From Chloroflexi bacterium 54-19 (GTDB taxonomy: Bacteria > Chloroflexota > Chloroflexia > Chloroheliales > Chloroheliaceae): DNA of 64,000 nucleotides. The stretch covers positions 268,367 through 332,366 of the forward strand of contig MKTJ01000044.1 in NCBI GenBank assembly GCA_001898225.1. Reading direction: 5' to 3'. A program made the translations under genes and the position numbers. Of the stretch, positions 59,865-64,000 are shown in pieces; positions within the stretch are counted from its first letter, which is position 1; each line of letters begins with the position of its first letter. The notes beneath the pieces were generated by a model that saw only the letters and a list, made by a program, of their open reading frames with translations, was not told the origin of the DNA and did no database searches.

Positions 59865-59886
59865 GCCAGGTAAATATTTACCTGGC
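59865..59886. promoter_or_regulatory. perfect 22-bp palindrome upstream of the alpha/beta hydrolase
   Basis: GCCAGGTAAAT is followed immediately by its exact reverse complement. The site lies 78 bp before the hydrolase start codon and is a strong candidate operator for an unidentified dimeric regulator. Confidence 0.6.
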
Positions 59887-59963
59887 AGGTAGATAGCGCA
59901 GAGTTTGTCCAGTCAACTTTAACCGTTTGAAGGTTGGTAAACATCCGAAAGGAGCATTTAGAA

Positions 59964-60872
59964 ATGATTTTTGGAAATCAAGCTTTACCCCCAACCGCTG
60001 AAGAAATTGATCAACTTCCCAGCCTGAAAAGACCTGTAACTCGGCGCCGATTGGTTAAACATCTTGGTGTTGCCGCCGCTATTGGTGGTCTTGCGGTAAC
60101 TGCTTCGCCGGCGCTTGCCCTTGCCAGTGATGATAACCACGCCAACGATTTTAAATCCTGGTCCCGACCTTCAGGATATAACGTCCTGTTGTTACACGGA
60201 GCTTATGCTACCTCTGCCAGTTGGAATAGTGTAATAGACCTGTTGAATCAGGAGGGTCACAATGTCCTGGCTGTGGATTTACCTTTAACTTCACTGGCTG
60301 ACGATGTCGCCGTTGCCCGCCAGGCCCTGGCCACGGCCGCTTTTGCTGGCCCAACTATCGTGGCCGGTCACTCTTACGCCGGTGCAGTTATGACCGAAGC
60401 GGCTGATAAGGCTTCAAACGTTGTCGGTCTGGTCTACGCCACTGCTTTTGCCCCATTAAAAGGTGAAAGTATTGTTGATTTAGGTAGCCGGTTCCCGGCT
60501 CCTCCCGGTAACAGTTTTGTTTTCCCGTCTTACCGAAATGGTTTCGTCTGGCTTGATCCCGCCCACTATCCGCAGATCTTTTGCCCTGACGTTTCCTTAA
60601 CAATGGCAAGAGAAATGGCCGTTACGCAAAAACCGATTGTGCCTGACTGTTTTGCCCAGAAAGCCGGGGGAGCGGCCTGGCAACAAATACCTTCCTGGTG
60701 CCTGATTTCAAAAAATGATATGGCAATTAACCCCGATGTGGAGCGGTTTATGGCAAAACGCATGAAGGCTCCTACGATTGAAGTTAATTCAAGTCATGCA
60801 TCGCCCGTATCCCATCCCAGGGAGGTCGCCGCATTAATCAAGGCTGCCATCAAGAGTCACAAAAAAGCCTAG
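59964..60872 (+). CDS. alpha/beta hydrolase with Tat-type signal
   Basis: A 302-residue hydrolase. ATG 59964 has AAAGGAG about 8 nt upstream. The N-terminus has T-R-R-R-L-V-K-H followed by a hydrophobic segment (about 34-53, A-x-A ending), so export by Tat is predicted. The fold shows the oxyanion L-L-H-G (77-79), nucleophile S137 in G-H-S-Y-A-G and a late S-H-A-S-P-V-S-H histidine. It is similar to salicylate-esterase/hydroxynitrile-lyase-like members. The substrate is unknown. A perfect palindrome sits upstream. Confidence 0.9.
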   Translation: MIFGNQALPPTAEEIDQLPSLKRPVTRRRLVKHLGVAAAIGGLAVTASPALALASDDNHANDFKSWSRPSGYNVLLLHGAYATSASWNSVIDLLNQEGHNVLAVDLPLTSLADDVAVARQALATAAFAGPTIVAGHSYAGAVMTEAADKASNVVGLVYATAFAPLKGESIVDLGSRFPAPPGNSFVFPSYRNGFVWLDPAHYPQIFCPDVSLTMAREMAVTQKPIVPDCFAQKAGGAAWQQIPSWCLISKNDMAINPDVERFMAKRMKAPTIEVNSSHASPVSHPREVAALIKAAIKSHKKA

Positions 60873-60885
60873 ACGGCGGTGGCCC

Positions 60886-61006
60886 AATAGAACCTGTTTT
60901 ATAACAAACCGTGAAATCCACCGGAGCAAGGCATTTTACCCTGACCGTGCATCAGTGTCTACTGCTCTTATAAGTTTCACCCTTAGGCCAAAACAGGTTC
61001 TATTTT
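60886..61006 (+). terminator. inverted repeat downstream of the hydrolase
   Basis: AATAGAACCTGTTTT (60886-60900) and AAAACAGGTTCTATT (60990-61004) are perfect complements separated by about 90 bp, with T-rich sequence after the second arm. The long loop is atypical for a terminator, so it may instead be the footprint of a small mobile element. Confidence 0.45.
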
Positions 61007-61131
61007 TATGGTTGGGGTAGCGAAGCAACTCAAGGTAAGAATTTTTATCTAATGTAGCGACTTTCTGGCAGTGTAGAGCTTCCTAAAAGTTTACAGGAAA
61101 AGATGTTTATCCAGGTTTAGAGGTAATAGCA

Positions 61132-61797
61132 ATGTACGACTACAAGATGAGCGAAAAAGATTGGAGAGAGTCTGAGTGGAATCCGACCAATTTTGAAAAG
61201 GTAGTTATTAAATACCAGGGCCGTATCTACAATTTTATTTACAACATGTTGTTGGAACCCCATCTGGCGCAGGACTTAACCCAGGATACTTTTCTTGGAG
61301 CTTACAAATCTTTATGTTTTCGTGCTGAAAACCGCTACAAAGGGGCGGAAGCTGAAAATTCAGATAGTTCTCTGATAGTAGGATCTACCACAATTTCAAC
61401 CTGGCTCTATACTATTGCCCGCAATAAGGCCGTCGATGAAATGCGCCGCCAAAAAACCTTACCCCTGATTTCGTTATGGTATTTTGATGAAATGGGTAAA
61501 GAAAATGAGCGTACCACCTTTACCCCAATTCAAGGGGTGGGGGTAGGTGAGCTTGAAAATCGGCTCGTTATGCATGATGAACTGGAAAGAGCTATCAGAA
61601 AAGTAGGACGAGACCGCTTAACAGCCTTTCTACTTTTTTTATATGGGTTTAGTTACCTGGAAATTTGCCGAATGACCGGCTGCAAGCTTTCCAATGTAAA
61701 ATCACAGATTTACCGGGCTAAGGAAAGCCTACGTCAGGCTATGTTGCCGCCCACAAAAACTTCGCATACACAAAAACGTACTCCGCTAGCAGGATAA
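61132..61797 (+). CDS. ECF-type RNA polymerase sigma factor
   Basis: A 221-residue sigma-70 family protein. Region 2 is at about 22-60 (Y-Q-G-R-I-Y-N-F-I-Y-N-M, then D-L-T-Q-D-T-F-L-G-A-Y). Region 4 is at about 165-205 (G-F-S-Y-L-E-I-C-R-M-T-G, then N-V-K-S-Q-I-Y-R-A). The linker between the regions is longer than usual (about 75-145). No anti-sigma gene follows, so its control is unclear. The DsbA-like gene 176 bp downstream might be in its regulon. Confidence 0.9.
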   Translation: MYDYKMSEKDWRESEWNPTNFEKVVIKYQGRIYNFIYNMLLEPHLAQDLTQDTFLGAYKSLCFRAENRYKGAEAENSDSSLIVGSTTISTWLYTIARNKAVDEMRRQKTLPLISLWYFDEMGKENERTTFTPIQGVGVGELENRLVMHDELERAIRKVGRDRLTAFLLFLYGFSYLEICRMTGCKLSNVKSQIYRAKESLRQAMLPPTKTSHTQKRTPLAG

Positions 61798-61973
61798 AAA
61801 TTTCAAGGCAGTTATTTTCTTTCAACAGCCTTTGTTTCACTCTGGCTACTTTCTTTTACGTACCTGTAAGTACCTGGAACGGCTTTCGAACGAAATAAAA
61901 AATGTTAACTGCATATATCAACCACAATTTCAGCAGGTAAATTTTACATGGCTAAAAATGGAGGGACATCTCA

Positions 61974-62519
61974 ATGACACGAGAAAAAGGACGTACAAAA
62001 CTTTTGCTCCCGGTGACGGAACAAGACCACACCCAGGGACTGGCGAACGCGCCGGTGACATTGGTAGAATATGGGGATTTTGAATGTCCTTATTGTGGAA
62101 AAGCTTATTTTATTATCAGGGATATTCAGGAATTTTTTGGCGATAGATTGCGTTTTGTCTTTCGGAATTTTCCCCTAACGGAGGCTCACCGGAATGCCGA
62201 GAATGCTGCCGAGGCGGCTGAGGCCGCCGCTGAACAAGGAAAGTTCTGGGAAATGCACGACCAGCTTTTTGAGCACCAACGCGCTCTCACTAAAGAGTAT
62301 CTGCTTAAATACGCTCAGGTTCTTAATCTGGACATAGAAAGATTCAAACAGGACTTGGACAGGCGTACCTTTGCCCGGCTGGTCCATGAGGATTTTATAG
62401 GCGGGGTGAGAAGTGGGGTGGAAGGCACACCAACTTTCTTTATCAATGGTGTCCGTCACGATGATTCATTTGAGTTCGCTACCCTGCTGGCTGCCATTGA
62501 GGCCGCAATGCCAAAATAA
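61974..62519 (+). CDS. DsbA-family thioredoxin-fold protein
   Basis: A 181-residue thiol-disulfide oxidoreductase-like protein. The active site is C38-P-Y-C41 in D-F-E-C-P-Y-C-G-K, and the cis-proline loop is G-T-P-T-F-F-I-N-G. A helical insertion lies between them (R-N-A-E-N-A-A-E-A-A, K-F-W-E-M-H-D-Q-L-F). No signal peptide or anchor is present, so it is cytosolic and probably acts as a thiol reductase or in oxidative-stress handling. It belongs to the DsbA/Na-H-antiporter-associated thioredoxin group. Confidence 0.92.
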   Translation: MTREKGRTKLLLPVTEQDHTQGLANAPVTLVEYGDFECPYCGKAYFIIRDIQEFFGDRLRFVFRNFPLTEAHRNAENAAEAAEAAAEQGKFWEMHDQLFEHQRALTKEYLLKYAQVLNLDIERFKQDLDRRTFARLVHEDFIGGVRSGVEGTPTFFINGVRHDDSFEFATLLAAIEAAMPK

Positions 62520-62591
62520 GGCGCAAGCTAATTTCGCAAAACAAACTTTTTAGTTGTTGGCTAACACTTAGCTTTTTATTTTTTGCCAAGG

Positions 62592-63239
62592 CTATTCTTG
62601 GAAATAATCTTTCCAGCTAGCGGGCAAAGCCTCAACCTCGATCGCTCGTTTCATCAACGCCAGGTCAGGCTTACGACTGGTATAAAGGGAAACAATATCG
62701 GTTACCTTGACTTCATGTTCGTCTTTAGAAAGGGAAATAATTTTATCACCGGCTCCAATTTCGCCTTCCTGTAAGACGCGGAGGTAAAAACCGGTATACT
62801 GCCGCTTTAGAAAACGGCGGAGTATATCATCCCGGCCAAATTTTACAGCCAGTTTGTAACAGGGCAGGCGAGGTTGAGTTACTACCAGTTTGGTTGAACC
62901 GATTTGAAACCGGTCACCAATATTCACTTCGTCATCGCGTAGCCCGGTCACGGTCAGGTTCTCCCCGAACATGCCCCAATCAAGGGTCATTTCGGGGAAT
63001 TCGGACCGCCAATAATCGTAATATTCGGCCGGGTAAACGTAAATGGCTTTGTCCGGTCCACCATGGACCGACAGGTCAGCCTGGGCATCGCCCTTAAAAT
63101 TAAGTTTATCTACCCGGATGCGTTCCTTTACAGGCTCTTTGAAAATACCAGTGTAAACTAAACGGCGCTTCCACTCAACGCTTCGGGGCAGCCCGACATT
63201 AACTGAGAGGACTTTACCAATAACAGTAGGTGGTTGCAT
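62592..63239 (-). CDS. MOSC domain-containing protein (YiiM-like)
   Basis: A 215-residue stand-alone MOSC protein. D-L-S-V-H-G-G-P-D-K-A-I-Y, G-M-F-G-E-N-L-T-V-T-G and the conserved cysteine in R-L-P-C-Y-K-L are all present. MOSC domains bind molybdenum cofactor and act in sulfur transfer or N-hydroxylated-base reduction (YiiM). A 3-alpha C-terminal domain (about 160-215) completes the YiiM architecture. Convergent with the DsbA-like gene. Confidence 0.93.
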   Translation of the reverse strand: MQPPTVIGKVLSVNVGLPRSVEWKRRLVYTGIFKEPVKERIRVDKLNFKGDAQADLSVHGGPDKAIYVYPAEYYDYWRSEFPEMTLDWGMFGENLTVTGLRDDEVNIGDRFQIGSTKLVVTQPRLPCYKLAVKFGRDDILRRFLKRQYTGFYLRVLQEGEIGAGDKIISLSKDEHEVKVTDIVSLYTSRKPDLALMKRAIEVEALPASWKDYFQE

Positions 63240-63536
63240 ATAACCTCTTGGAGTAAAAATTTTATTAGCATTTTACTCAGCGATACCAATAAGATAAGCT
63301 AGTAATTTGCCTGCTTGTTTGTTACTATAAAAAAAGTTTGAGGATAAGGAAAAGGAGGCAAAGGACTGTCCCTCTTAATTATTCTCCCTACTGGTGTTTG
63401 CATGCATGGTACGCGCGCCTGACAAGTTTAAGTATAGAGGTAACCGTGAAGGAAAGCACCCTCCACCGGTTGCCATTTTACCTGCCATTAGCATGCATGC
63501 TGTTGCTCGGGTAATGTTGGAAGGTAACAGGTCTTT

Positions 63537-64000
63537 ATGAGTTTGCTTTACGGAGAGCCGGATTTTGCCTTTGGTCAGTTGATGCTAACTTTACGGCTGG
63601 CTACCGGTCTGACGCAGGCGAATCTTGCCGAATTTCTGGGCATCTCCCGCCATGCCATAGGCGAGTGGGAGGCAGGCCACAGTTACCCCAAACCCAGGCA
63701 TCTTAAAAACTTCATTGCCGTGTGTTTAAAGCATCATGTCTTTGCCGCCGGGAACGAAGCGGAGGAAATACAGGCCCTTTGGAAAGCAGCCCATCAGAAG
63801 GTGCTTCTTGAAGAAGGATGGGTACAAGAACTTTTGGTTCAGCAGTCTTCCCAATTAAAAAACGAGCCACCTGCTTCTACTCCACCTCTCATTCAGCAAA
63901 GACCCAACACAGTCCATTCCAACCTTTTTGTTACGGAAAGCATTCCCAAGCATTTAGATTGGGGAGAAGCAATTGATGTACCCACCTTTTATGGCCGCAA
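63537..64000 (+). CDS. XRE-HTH STAND regulator, 3' end beyond the window
   Basis: From ATG 63537 the frame stays open to the edge (154 codons). It encodes an N-terminal XRE-type helix-turn-helix (T-G-L-T-Q-A-N-L-A-E-F-L-G-I-S, then W-E-A-G-H-S-Y-P-K) and a linker. It ends with L-D-W-G-E-A-I-D-V-P-T-F-Y-G-R, the lead-in to an NB-ARC or NACHT ATPase in Chloroflexota STAND proteins, often followed by WD40 or TPR repeats. The architecture beyond the edge is inferred. A hairpin (63439-63474) and two TGCATGCA motifs lie in its upstream region. Confidence 0.85.
   Translation, partial: MSLLYGEPDFAFGQLMLTLRLATGLTQANLAEFLGISRHAIGEWEAGHSYPKPRHLKNFIAVCLKHHVFAAGNEAEEIQALWKAAHQKVLLEEGWVQELLVQQSSQLKNEPPASTPPLIQQRPNTVHSNLFVTESIPKHLDWGEAIDVPTFYGR

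Overview
The window reads as a chromosomal segment of a GC-rich Chloroflexota-like bacterium (inference). The evidence is the set of Tat/lipoprotein solute-binding proteins with long Ala/Thr linkers after an L-A-A-C lipobox, XRE/NB-ARC/TPR/LuxR giant regulators, a KaiC-like ATPase paired with a CheY-like receiver, and KGG-repeat stress proteins. There are no rRNA genes, one tRNA-Gln, no CRISPR array and no intact mobile element. Several decayed transposase and integrase pieces mark old insertion points.

Layout. 0-10 kb holds mixed housekeeping and signalling genes: a TetR fragment, a membrane protein, KaiC-like plus receiver, a KGG protein with an odd tail, two short transcription units with clear promoters or terminators, a VWA lipoprotein and a zinc alcohol dehydrogenase. 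10.1-10.8 kb holds tRNA-Gln followed by relics of a tyrosine recombinase and an IS3 transposase. 11-21 kb is a forward carbohydrate operon: LacI regulator with a candidate operator, CUT1 ABC importer without its ATPase, GH39 glycosidase, Gfo/Idh/MocA oxidoreductase, enolase-superfamily enzyme and beta-hydroxyacid dehydrogenase. 21.0-21.7 kb holds IS110 and IS481-like relics.

21.7-38.3 kb is the centrepiece: 15 co-directional reverse-strand genes that together spell out a sulfoquinovose-type sulfosugar pathway. Import is by a CUT1 system. Glycoside opening may be by one of two Gfo/Idh/MocA proteins (candidate NAD-dependent sulfoquinovosidase). An L-fucose-isomerase-like protein, a PFK-family kinase and a LacD-like class I aldolase would follow, then an aldehyde dehydrogenase giving sulfolactate. 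A SlcC/ComC-type dehydrogenase pair would invert its configuration, and SuyAB-type sulfolactate sulfo-lyase would release pyruvate and sulfite. A FadR-type GntR regulator lies inside the cluster and a LysR gene is divergent from it. Two TGGT-N3-ACCA-like palindromes sit in the divergent spacer. The substrate and the enzyme specificities are inferred from context.

40.4-52.7 kb is a second sulfur-related unit: an oligopeptide/oligosaccharide-type ABC importer, two cytoplasmic S1 sulfatases with Cys-type formylglycine motifs, an anaerobic-type sulfatase maturase and a LacI regulator. It lies behind a promoter embedded between two perfect 16-bp palindromes. The neighbouring sulfonate and sulfate-ester units suggest a sulfated/sulfonated glycan scavenging region. 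53-64 kb returns to mixed genes: a secreted beta-helix protein, giant STAND regulators (one cut by the window end), a Tat-exported alpha/beta hydrolase behind a perfect palindrome, an ECF sigma factor, a DsbA-like protein and a MOSC protein.
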